Assembly (NCBI GenBank): GCA_030674185.1
Contig: JAPXFY010000026.1
Span: 37,283,709 to 37,347,708, forward strand
Direction: 5' to 3'
Length of the DNA stretch: 64,000 nucleotides
DNA from: Monoplex corrugatus
Taxonomy: Eukaryota; Mollusca; Gastropoda; Littorinimorpha; Ranellidae
In this document: positions 56,501 to 64,000 of the stretch, piece by piece
How positions within the stretch are numbered: the first letter of the stretch is position 1
Layout: every line of letters begins with the position of its first letter
The notes under the pieces: model-generated
Told to the model about the DNA's origin: nothing
Databases searched by the model: none
What the model saw: the letters and a program-made list of their open reading frames with translations, nothing else
Position numbers and translations under genes: made by a program

Positions 56501-58549
56501 AATAAGTACATCTGAATGGAGGAAATATCAGCTAGCAGACCAGACTCTAAAGTGGGTGATAGAACATGTTGAAGCAGGAAAGAAGATGGAAACACAAGGG
56601 AAAGAAGTCACTCCTGAAATGAAAGTTTTTGTCAGAGAACAAGAGAAACTGGTGATGAGGAATGGAGTTCTGTACCGACAAATACAAAATGAGGAAGGCA
56701 GTACTCAGAGACAGCTTGTGATTCCTAAGTCTCATCGGAAGGAGGCTATGAAGGGTGTTCATGAGGACCTATTTCACATTCACTTTGAAAGTGCACTAAA
56801 GCAAGCCCGTCTTCGTTTCTTTTGGCCTACATGGCGAATGAGATGGAACGCAAGATAAAGAAATGCAGCCGCTGCATTCAACGAGGTGCATTAGCTCAAA
56901 AGGCTCCCATGCAAACCATTGTGACAACTCAGCCTCTTGAACTGATTTCTATAGATTTTCTTACAATAGAAGCCAAAGGTCAGAAACAGTCTATATTAGT
57001 TATTATGGACCATTTCACAAAATTTGGACACGCCATTTTGACTCGAAATCAGATAGCAAAGGTGGTTGCCAAAGCATTATGGGAACAGTTTTTCATGATC
57101 TACGGTTTTCCCAAAAGAATTCTATCCAACCAGGGAAAAGACTTTGAGTCAAACCTAGTCAAAGAGCTGTGTGCTGTAGCAGGCATTTCTAAATGTAGAA
57201 CTACACCCTATCATCCAGCAGGAAACCCTGTTGAAAGATGGAACCGGACTCTTATTCAACTGCTGAGAGGCCTGGAAGATGATAGGAAGCAAGACTGGCA
57301 GAGAAGTCTACTGGCTGTCGTACATGCGTACAACTGTTGTGTACATTCAAGCACTGGATTTAGCCCTTATTTTTTGTTTTTCGGTCGACATCCTCGACTG
57401 CCAGTTGACATTGCTTTTGGCATTGATCTTGAAACAGGAAATAAGAAATCTCCACGGCAGTATGTACAAGATCTAAAGAAACGTCTCAGTGATGATTATT
57501 CCTCAGCTACCAAGCAGATGGAAAAGATGGCGAACAAGAACAAAACCAGGAATAATGCCTCTGCTCATGCTGTTGAATTGGAAATAGGTGACAGAGTACT
57601 GGTCCGAAAAGTAGGACCTCGTGTAAACTCTAAAATTTCCGATCGGTGGGAGAAGGACATTTATGTCGTTAGAGACAAGAAAGCAGATATACCTGTGTAC
57701 ACTGTGCAGCAGGAAGGAGGAAGTGGACTCAGCAGGACTCTGCACAGAAATTTGTTACTACCCATTGGAGCTTTAGATATAGGTATTGAGCAGATGAGCA
57801 AGAAAAAAGAAAAGGGTGAAACTGTGAAAACCAAGGTAGTCACATCCTCAGAAGTGGAGAACAGTAGTTCAGATGATGAAAAAACACTTCCAAAGTTGTT
57901 AGTAAAATGGAAACCCAGTTCACTTCGACCCGATGCTCCAGTTTTTGTGCCTGCAGAAAATGTTTCTGCATCTGAGAAATCTGAAGATGGAAAATCAGAG
58001 CACACACAGAACACTTTACCATCTCCAGAATCAGATTCTGTTGGTCATGCAGAGTCCTCAGGAAGAGAAGTGGTGAAAGAGACTGCATACCTGCCTGGAT
58101 GTGCTGTGGAAAGTGATCCTGAAGACAATCCATTACCAGATAGTATGAGTATGAATTTGAGTGAGCATGAAAATACTGAAAATGTGAATGAAGATAGTGA
58201 TCTAGCTGAGGAAAATTTGGAGTTAAATGAAAACTGTCAATCTGAACAAGAAACACAGAATGAGCCAGTGGAAATGCCATTGCCTCGGAGGTCTACTAGA
58301 ATCAGGAAACCTGTTGATAGGCTGAATCTTGTTCATTGGGCTACATCAGAGAACTTAAGAAAACGCTTTCCAACCAAGATGCAAGACAAAAGACCATATG
58401 CAGAAAACACTGAAAGTACTGATTGTTGTGATGAGGAAAGTTTCAGTTATGCAATGAAATGGCTGGACAATTTGGAAACAAGTACTCAGACATTACTGGA
58501 CTACATAAAAAATCTCAACATGTATAATCTTTGCAAGAAAGTAATATAA
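53533..58549 (+). pseudogene. Gypsy-1 pol (PR-RT-RNase H-integrase)
   Basis: Reached by frameshift, so the in-frame ATG at 53508 need not be used. Protease: CLLDSGSQVTVI (about 53945). RT: PYASPIVLVRKKNGSLRMC, SMDLSKAYYQV, FFDDILIHG (about 55315). RNase H: ELHCDASGTGIG (Asp), REFLALKW (Glu), VVTDNNPLCYIL (Asp), HIDADALSRR (Asp). Integrase: an HHCC finger split by the break (HEDLFHIHF ... KKCSRC), ISIDFLT (first Asp), SNQGKDFES (second Asp replaced by Asn at 57128), PVERWNRTL (Glu). A C-terminal GDRVLVRKVGP ... SDRWE barrel and a long acidic tail follow. One base is missing near 56827, separating two open frames. No chromodomain is visible. Confidence 0.92.
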
Positions 58550-59117
58550 AAAGGCATAACTTGGGTCAGGATAAAATAGTTGCTGGATAGTTTAGATCAC
58601 TTGAATTATCATTTCTATGAAGAGGTGAAGACTGGACTACCTGTGTGATTCATGCCATTTTTGTTAAAGCATTCTCATTGTAAATCTATGTGCCTTTTTC
58701 CAGAGAGACTCATATGTGACTTGTAAGAAAAATTCTGAGGATAAAGAGACAGAGAATAATGCAGTTGATAGTGTTGAGGTTGAAACCCTCTGTTCTCTAG
58801 CACTGTGTAGCTCTTTAATAAGATTCTCAACACAGGATTCAAGCTTCCTGTAAGGATATTGGTGTGCTTTAGACTATATACAATATATAGTTTTGAACAG
58901 AGCTGTATTCCAGTTCATTCTAAAGGCATAACACCATATTATTGTTGCTATAAAACTATTTTTATTTTTGGGATGTAACTACGGGTATAATTATGTGTTC
59001 ATGTGTGAGCGTTAGTATTTTTTCTGTATAAATTTTGTTTGAAATTTGAACTAAACTTAGCAACTGAAGTCAACCCAACTAAATATTTCAAAATTTGTTA
59101 ATTAATGAAACATTTTC
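58550..59117 (+). other. Gypsy-1 region between pol and the polypurine tract
   Basis: AT-rich 570 bases with no open frame, so no envelope gene. Confidence 0.7.
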
Positions 59118-59131
59118 TCAGGGGGGGTATA
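59118..59131 (+). promoter_or_regulatory. Polypurine tract of Gypsy-1
   Basis: TCAGGGGGGGTATA immediately precedes the 3' LTR TGTAGCC. G-rich tracts at this point prime plus-strand synthesis. Confidence 0.7.
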
Positions 59132-59531
59132 TGTAGCCAGTCAAAAAATTCTAACAAGTTTTTGGATTTTTCGTCTGCTACAAAACCGGAAATGACGTTT
59201 CACTTTCATCCAGGTGTTGTTAAAACCATAGCAACGTAAGCGCTTTCGCCGTAACGGTTGCCAACCCCGAAACATCAAAGTAACTCTAATTCAGGTTTGT
59301 GCTAATTTTTCATTGTAGTAGTTGGTTTAAAGCTGAATTATTTTAGAGAAATTAAGACACTTTTGAAGTATATTCATGGGAATTTAACATAGGAAATTTT
59401 AAATCAATATTTTTTTGTTTGAAAGCTAAATGATAAATAATTCAGCGATGGGGTTAGTCCGATACGCAGCCTATTCGTAGTTTGCGAACATGATCATTTG
59501 TATAATGTTTTGGTTTTTTTATATTAAACAA
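59132..59531 (+). repeat. 3' LTR of Gypsy-1, truncated
   Basis: Aligns with 50449-50855. The match ends at TATATTAAACAAT, after which RTE-like LINE sequence begins. Confidence 0.9.
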
Positions 59532-59610
59532 TCCTGGGGCTTTTCCTGGTTTCATCTTTTTCAGTGCTGCTCTAACTTCATCTTTCATTATGGGTGGTCC
59601 TTCAAAAAAC
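59532..59610 (-). mobile_element. RTE-like LINE fragment, copy 3
   Basis: CCTGGTTTCATCTTTTTCAG and TATGGGTGGTCCTTCAAA match 2280-2345 of copy 1 almost exactly. Only about 75 bases remain. Confidence 0.75.
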
Positions 59611-59734
59611 AAATCTTTCTAGCAAATAGCCCCCGTCAGCATAGCTCAAGGGATCATTGGGACCTCAAGCCCCCCGACCACGGCAAGGTGGTGGTCCCGT
59701 TGGGGGGGGGGGGGGGGCAATAGTCCAAGCAAAG

Positions 59735-59990
59735 ACAACTGGTAATCTTCCCTGATAAATATGAATTGAAAACATTTCAAAGAACCTCAGAAGCTCTGGG
59801 TAATGTTTCGAACAGCAATTGTCTCCAAAGCAGAAAAAAATCAGAAAATCTTTATGCTTGCATTGGGACACTATTTTTAGTGCCAACACTAGAGCTGTCA
59901 GTTCAGCAGTATAACCAAAACTGTCAGACAGAATAAGTTTTGAAAATGAATGATTGGGAACAGCGAACAGAAGGCAGCAGCATCAACACC
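59735..59990 (-). pseudogene. RNase H fragment of LINE family B, copy 3
   Basis: The minus strand gives VVFAWTI, HYPELLRFFEMFS, LALKIVSQCKHKDFLIF and a decayed SDSLSAL block. It is the same order as copies 1 and 2 but with more changes. A G homopolymer at 59702-59717 precedes it. Confidence 0.6.
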
Positions 59991-60119
59991 TGTAATTTTG
60001 ATTCTATTTGTTCATGCTTTTCAGTAGATTAAAGCCACAACATCTGATCAAATGAACCGGGACGCATGCGCAGTAAGCATGGGCGGAGCTAAACTAAATA
60101 AAGAAAAGTACGTGGCTAA
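59991..60119. other. Flank of the Harbinger element
   Basis: Unrecognised. A TAA at 60117-60119 stands where a Harbinger 3-bp target duplication would be. Confidence 0.3.
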
Positions 60120-60590
60120 CACCCCCTTCCCACTATGAGCGAAATGACGGAGTGATCGTGTTTTTGGGCCTAAAAATTCAAAGTTCTCGATGAATCCTGT
60201 AGCATTCCCACTACCAGACCCTTTCACTCCTAGCCAGCTTTGAGTGATTGTGCACGGTCAGATCACTCCGTGGTCGAGATTTGTGTTCAAACATGTTTAA
60301 ACACAAGTGGCACCTACTGCATCCATCGTGTCCAATTTGCATACCGCGGGAAAATTTTCGGTTGCGTGCGAGCCTTGCCAGCCACAGTGCGAGGCGAGGC
60401 GAGCGTGGCCCACAGGAAATGCTTGGGTCAGCTCCCCAAATAGATCACTCACACTGATCACCCAAATGCATTCCCACTATTTTGGAGTGAAAGGGCCCTT
60501 TGTCGCTTCACTCCTGAGTGCTCCACGATCACTCAGAACTTTCACGCACAACTTTCACTCCGACAGTGGGAACGCGGTTTAAAGCATTCA
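60120..60590. repeat. Harbinger left terminal/subterminal repeats
   Basis: TTCCCACTATGAGCG (60126), ATTCCCACTACCAG (60210), ATTCCCACTATTTTGGAGTG (60470) and the inverse TCACTCCGACAGTGGGAA (60556-60573) recur, together with many GATCACTC and AGTGATCG motifs. Such clustered short direct and inverted copies are typical transposase or MADF/Myb binding arrays (inference). Confidence 0.6.
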
Positions 60591-60700
60591 TCGTGCAATA
60601 GGAAGAAAAAGAAGGGGACGGTTCACTCAAAACACGCGCACCGATCACCCCAGAGTCATGCGCAATCACTCCAAACGCTTGATCACTCCAATTGGAAAGT

Positions 60701-60709
60701 TATAAAAGG
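60701..60709 (+). promoter_or_regulatory. TATA box of the MADF gene
   Basis: TATAAAAGG, a consensus TATA box, is preceded by CCAAT in CTCCAATTGG at 60687. Transcription would begin near 60731, which makes the ATG at 60810 more likely than the one at 60738. Confidence 0.7.
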
Positions 60710-60809
60710 CGAGCGTGAGTTTGTTTGTTTTTTTCACTTGCCTGCCGAATTGCTGTGCTACTCGACTACACGATTTTCGTCTTCTTCTGCATTCTGGTCA
60801 AGACCAAGA

Positions 60810-61985
60810 ATGTCTTCACCTGCTTCATCTGGGGAGTCGGACACGAATCAACCCCTGGACTTGTCAGTCCATGAGCACGATCAAGGGTCTACGAGTCAAC
60901 AGCCATCTCAAGATGTCCCCCCTGCACCCTCGATTGGTCGAAAGAGGAGGAAGCGCACTCCCAAGCGCTACATGACCAGGGCTGTTTTGACAGAGCCTCA
61001 GACGCTGCAGATCCTCGAGTATCTCAAAGAGCACCCCCAGCTCTATGACAAGAGGAATACCCACTATAGAGAGGCTGCGAACAAGAAACGACTTTGGCAC
61101 GATTTGGCCAAGCAGATGGGGGTGGAATACAAGGATATTTGGAACTGGTACCGCTCGAAGCGGCAGTTGCTGAACAAGATCCGGAAGATGTTCACCAAGA
61201 GCGGTGCCCCTCCTCCCAACCTCACTGAGAACCAACAGTGGATCCTGACACACATGGGTTTTTTGATGCCCTACTGTCAGACCGTGTTTGGGAACTCCAG
61301 GGAGATGGGGATGGAGGGGACACAAGCTGAGGTGGACTCCTCCGAAGATCAGGCTGATGATGATCCTGATGAGGATGATGATGGTATTTCACCACCACCT
61401 GTGAAGCGTCGAATGGTGGCAAAGTCAGCACCTGCACCTACAGCCCCAGTGCCTCAGTGCACCAGCACTCCTGTAGCCAGGAGGAGCAACAGTCCTCTGC
61501 CAAAGTCAAAGTCCAAGACCATGGCTGCTCCACTACGTCATGACTGCTGCTCTGAGCTCATTGATGCAGTTCGAAGAAGTGAGGCAAGAGGCAACAACCA
61601 CCAGGTCCAGTTCTGGGGGTATTTGCAGTGGAGGACGTCTGCGATGTTTGGAGAGATGCGACATAAGATGGAGACAGAAGTGTTGGGTGTAGTGCAGAAA
61701 TATGTGGATGCCTTCCATGCTTCCCAAAGCTATCCACCGACCATCACTCCTCCAAGTTATGCCACTCCTCCAACACAAGCACAAACCAAACCTGGCTGCT
61801 CTTCATGGCCTGATGCAGCCTTGACCGTGCCCATGCCCAGTGACGCTCCAACGGGAGGTGAAGTGTCTGCCACTCCAGGACAGGCCACTCGCTCCTCCAC
61901 ACCTGAATGGGCTGGCCCAGATCTCCTCAACATCAGCGGCTTGGGGGATGTTGACTTCCAGATACATGCAGGAGTCTTCCAGTAG
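60810..61985 (+). CDS. MADF-domain DNA-binding protein of the Harbinger transposon
   Basis: In PIF/Harbinger elements a second protein with a Myb/SANT or MADF domain binds the transposon ends and brings the nuclease into the nucleus. Here 391 residues from the ATG at 60810 (an in-frame ATG at 60738 would add 24 residues but lies only about 7 bases after the expected start of transcription). A basic stretch, RKRRKRTPKRY, looks like a nuclear signal. It is followed by a MADF domain of about 60 residues: ILEYLKEHPQLYD, NKKRLWHDLAKQMGV, WYRSKRQLLNKIRK. An acidic run (DDDPDEDDDG), a Pro/Ser-rich linker and a conserved-looking WGYLQWRTSAMFGEM helix follow. AATAAA lies at about 62082. No stops or frame changes. 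Confidence 0.88.
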   Translation: MSSPASSGESDTNQPLDLSVHEHDQGSTSQQPSQDVPPAPSIGRKRRKRTPKRYMTRAVLTEPQTLQILEYLKEHPQLYDKRNTHYREAANKKRLWHDLAKQMGVEYKDIWNWYRSKRQLLNKIRKMFTKSGAPPPNLTENQQWILTHMGFLMPYCQTVFGNSREMGMEGTQAEVDSSEDQADDDPDEDDDGISPPPVKRRMVAKSAPAPTAPVPQCTSTPVARRSNSPLPKSKSKTMAAPLRHDCCSELIDAVRRSEARGNNHQVQFWGYLQWRTSAMFGEMRHKMETEVLGVVQKYVDAFHASQSYPPTITPPSYATPPTQAQTKPGCSSWPDAALTVPMPSDAPTGGEVSATPGQATRSSTPEWAGPDLLNISGLGDVDFQIHAGVFQ

Positions 61986-62489
61986 CAGGAAGACTCCACT
62001 GCTCCACTGCTTTTCAAAATACACACACACACACACACCCACAAGCAAGAGAGAGAGAGAGAGTGGTTCTATCACTAAATGCAATAAAGTTTCTGTATAT
62101 TTGGCACTCCATAGCATGCAAGCAATGCACAAACCTCGGAAGGTCAAACAGAAACGCAGACAGATGTAAATGAACCATGATATTAAAGTTCAATTTTGGT
62201 CCATTTTTACATTTAAAAACACATACAGACACCAGACCAATGCAGAAGGGACGCTCAGTCACAAACTTTAATCGTCGAAAATAAACGTAAAGAAAATAAC
62301 CATGTGGCTTTAGTAGCAACCCTGCATGCAACTGAGGTCTTAAAAAAAAATAGAGAGAGAGAGGGAGAGTGAGCCTACTGAAGTGCCTGGATTGAAGCAA
62401 TGGGTTAATTGTTTGGGGGAGGGAGGCACAGACAGAGATAAAGAGAGAGAGTTGATTATTATTAAAGTTTTCGTGGTCCTGAAGAGGAC
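61986..62489. other. Intergenic region between convergent Harbinger genes
   Basis: Contains (CA)n at 62020-62040, (GA)n at 62047-62063, an AATAAA near 62082 for the plus-strand gene, and another (GA)n at 62351-62368. No coding sequence. Confidence 0.7.
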
Positions 62490-63884
62490 CTATATGTAGA
62501 CAGGATGCTTGATACTACCAAGATCAATCAGACTCATCAGTGTCAGACCAAGGTCGAACGGGGGCGCAGGAGGCTCTGGCTGTGGGTTTCGGACCTGTGC
62601 TCTGTCCCACTGCCATGGCACGATGCCTTGAGGACTGCCAAAGAAGTTTGTGAGATTGATTCTCACCTGGAGTGCTTCATTGGTTGCACGTCGAGGACCA
62701 GGCTGGGTGACTTCAGGCCAGATGATGTGGTCCCTCCACTTGCCCCTGATGACTACGTGGTTGTTGTCCTCCCGGTCAAAGACATGACGTTCTGGTGGGA
62801 CCCTTGACAACATGATGTTGTGCAGTACAACAGTGCAGTTGATCACACTGCGTACAGTTCTAGGCCCCAACTCCAGGACCTTGAGGAGGCAGCGGAATCT
62901 GGTTGCCAGGAAACCAAATGCATTCTCCACTACCCTGCGTGCTCTGGAAAGACGGTAGTTGAATATCAACTCCTTGGGTTCCAGATTCCTCCTGGAGTAG
63001 GGCTTGACGCAGTAGGTCTTGCTTGGGAATGCATCATCTGCCACCATGAAGTATGGTACCAGAACGTCGTCCTCTGGGTCATCAGTGAGGGGGCTTGGAG
63101 GAGGAAGATTCATCTCGTCATCATCCAGACGCTGTCTGAAGGGGCAATCTCCAAAGATTTGGGCATCCCCCATGCAGCCTTTGGCTCCAGACTCAGTCCA
63201 CAAGAAGCGGTATTCTGCATCAACAAGCGCCAGGAATGGGATGGAGAAGAAGCCCTTGTAATTGTAGTACTCGCTGCCTGAGTTGTAGGGCTTGTGAATG
63301 GACACGTGCTTTCCATCAATGGCTCCAATGCAATGGGGCATGTTCCACCTCTCCCAGAACTGGGCTGCCTTGGCCTTCCATCCGTCAGCATCGAGCCCCC
63401 TTGGAAAGGCTTCAGGTCTCAGAGCATCCACAATGGCATCGCAAACTTCAGGCAGGAAACGACAGATCGAGGACATGCCCACTGCAAAGGCATAGCTCAG
63501 TGACCTGTAGTTATCACCTACTGCCAGGAAACGCAGGGTCACTGCCAGTCCAGGCTCCAGGGCCAGCCTGAAAGTCGTGTCTTGCTTTGTCAGGGCTGGG
63601 GTGATGAGATCAAGAATCTCAAAGAAGACTTGAGGAGGCATGCGTGTGTAGTTCCTGAAGAGTTCAATGTCACGATCACGCATCTCAGCATCCAGGAGGG
63701 TGTAGTAGTGTCCCAGAGCCCTCCTCCTCTCCTCCAACAGGTAGGGTCGGACCCAGAAACGCCTTCTTGCTTGTTGTCGTCTCCGGTGGACTCGAGGGCC
63801 TTGTTCTTGATCTTGGTCTTGGTCTTGGCCTTGATCTTGGTGGTGTACATGCCTTGTGTGCCACGCAACCAGAGCAGCATACAT
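62490..63884 (-). CDS. PIF/Harbinger transposase (DDE nuclease, HARBI1-like)
   Basis: Cuts and joins transposon ends. The frame is open from 63971, but a TATA box on the minus strand at 63943-63950 lies inside it, so the ATG at 63884 is the likelier start, giving about 464 residues, normal for the family. Motifs: HCIGAIDGKHV (first Asp, residue 219 counted from 63971), YYNYKGFFSIPFLALVDA, VADDAFP (second Asp, 312), and RLSRARRVVENAFG (Glu, 349). All three catalytic residues are present. An N-terminal QDQDQDQEQ run is low complexity. A helix-rich region with RMPPQVFFEILDLI precedes the nuclease domain, as is usual. No stops or frame changes. Convergent with the MADF gene. Confidence 0.93.
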   Translation of the reverse strand: MYAALVAWHTRHVHHQDQGQDQDQDQEQGPRVHRRRQQARRRFWVRPYLLEERRRALGHYYTLLDAEMRDRDIELFRNYTRMPPQVFFEILDLITPALTKQDTTFRLALEPGLAVTLRFLAVGDNYRSLSYAFAVGMSSICRFLPEVCDAIVDALRPEAFPRGLDADGWKAKAAQFWERWNMPHCIGAIDGKHVSIHKPYNSGSEYYNYKGFFSIPFLALVDAEYRFLWTESGAKGCMGDAQIFGDCPFRQRLDDDEMNLPPPSPLTDDPEDDVLVPYFMVADDAFPSKTYCVKPYSRRNLEPKELIFNYRLSRARRVVENAFGFLATRFRCLLKVLELGPRTVRSVINCTVVLHNIMLSRVPPERHVFDREDNNHVVIRGKWRDHIIWPEVTQPGPRRATNEALQVRINLTNFFGSPQGIVPWQWDRAQVRNPQPEPPAPPFDLGLTLMSLIDLGSIKHPVYI

Positions 63885-63942
63885 CGTGAATTCCAGCAGC
63901 AAACAAGTTGTGACGAACTGAACTGGCTTGCTGGGACACCCG

Positions 63943-63950
63943 CTTTTATA
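63943..63950 (-). promoter_or_regulatory. TATA box of the Harbinger transposase
   Basis: Minus-strand TATAAAAG, about 59 bases upstream of the ATG at 63884, so the leader would be about 30 bases. The mirror position and spacing resemble the MADF gene's TATA box. Confidence 0.65.
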
Positions 63951-64000
63951 GCCAAAAACATACTGTGTCAATCACACCAGAGTCAACAAACATGACTCCA

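Larger units (their letters stand above)
50449..59531 (+). mobile_element. Gypsy-1 LTR retrotransposon
   Basis: 5' LTR, PBS, gag, pol (protease, RT, RNase H, integrase), polypurine tract and the first 400 bases of the 3' LTR, all on the plus strand. There is no envelope gene. The 3' LTR is cut at 59531 by LINE fragments. The two LTR stretches differ by only a handful of changes over 400 bases (one 9-base insertion, single substitutions), so insertion was recent relative to most elements here. Pol carries one single-base frame break and an altered integrase residue. Confidence 0.93.
60120..64000. mobile_element. PIF/Harbinger DNA transposon (right end beyond the window)
   Basis: Two intact convergent genes, a MADF-domain protein (plus) and a DDE nuclease (minus), are enclosed by sequence rich in TTCCCACT...GGAGTGA motifs and their reverse complements. 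The left end is placed at about 60120, after a TAA. The right end is cut off, so terminal inverted repeats cannot be compared. Each gene has a TATA box near the element's outer side. Both frames are free of stops, so the copy may be autonomous. Confidence 0.85.

Noticed and set aside
57780..58549. Envelope gene in Gypsy-1
   Set aside because: This is the acidic continuation of the integrase frame, without a signal peptide or membrane segment, and the 570 bases after the stop have no open frame.

Overview
This window is animal (metazoan) nuclear DNA made almost entirely of transposable elements and simple or tandem repeats. It contains no complete host gene that I can recognise. There is no bacterial gene organisation. 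The mix of LINEs with AP-endonuclease, LTR retrotransposons with PBS sites, tRNA-derived SINEs, a PIF/Harbinger DNA transposon and very long CA/GT tracts fits a marine invertebrate. The SINE body at 31.9 kb and 48.0 kb, and the LINE types, resemble repeats I associate with gastropod molluscs; that is recollection, not a search result.

Layout. 0.8-6.6 kb: two minus-strand LINEs abut, an RTE/CFDP2-like element with a (CAT)n tail and an L2-like element ending in a GCGCTATAT/ATT tail. 6.6-12.2 kb: a 64-bp minisatellite, a reverse transcriptase relic, two side-by-side tRNA-derived SINEs and a decayed L2-like LINE. That LINE carries a 19-bp minisatellite inside its RT region and a 260-bp element flanked by a 13-bp target duplication. 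12.2-15.4 kb: opposed CA and GT tracts, a long-armed MITE, and two mirror-image arrays of a 16-bp GGGCCC-rich unit. 16.2-21.2 kb: a LINE 3' end and a nearly full-length LINE with endonuclease, RT and C2HC finger, broken by three frame changes. 21.4-33 kb: large minisatellites (30, 60, 57 and 62 bp units), LINE fragments and a SINE. 33.4-43.1 kb: an RNase H-encoding LINE family in several truncated copies, a second L2-like copy, and relics of Gypsy gag and LTR.

43.7-46.3 kb: a truncated Gypsy element (Gypsy-2). Its upstream LTR contains thirteen 44-bp repeats, followed by a tRNA-Leu-type PBS and gag-PR-RT. 46.3-50.4 kb: mostly single-copy-looking DNA, including a possible 20-codon first exon with a strong splice donor. 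50.4-59.5 kb: a long Gypsy element (Gypsy-1) with 5' LTR, tRNA-Lys-type PBS, gag, pol and a cut-off 3' LTR. Its gag/pol overlap holds an X-XXY-YYZ slippery heptamer followed, after 6 nt, by a perfect 11-bp stem with an 8-nt loop. 60.1-64.0 kb: a PIF/Harbinger transposon with two intact convergent genes, a MADF-domain protein and a DDE nuclease. Each has its own TATA box, and the window edge cuts the right end.

How the parts relate. The LINE and Gypsy genes act only in copying themselves. The SINEs would depend on LINE enzymes. A short 3' end motif (AGCCCTGATATGGCT ... GGGCT) shared by several copies suggests one RT recognition signal used across related families. The most functional-looking pieces are the Harbinger gene pair and the Gypsy-1 frameshift site.
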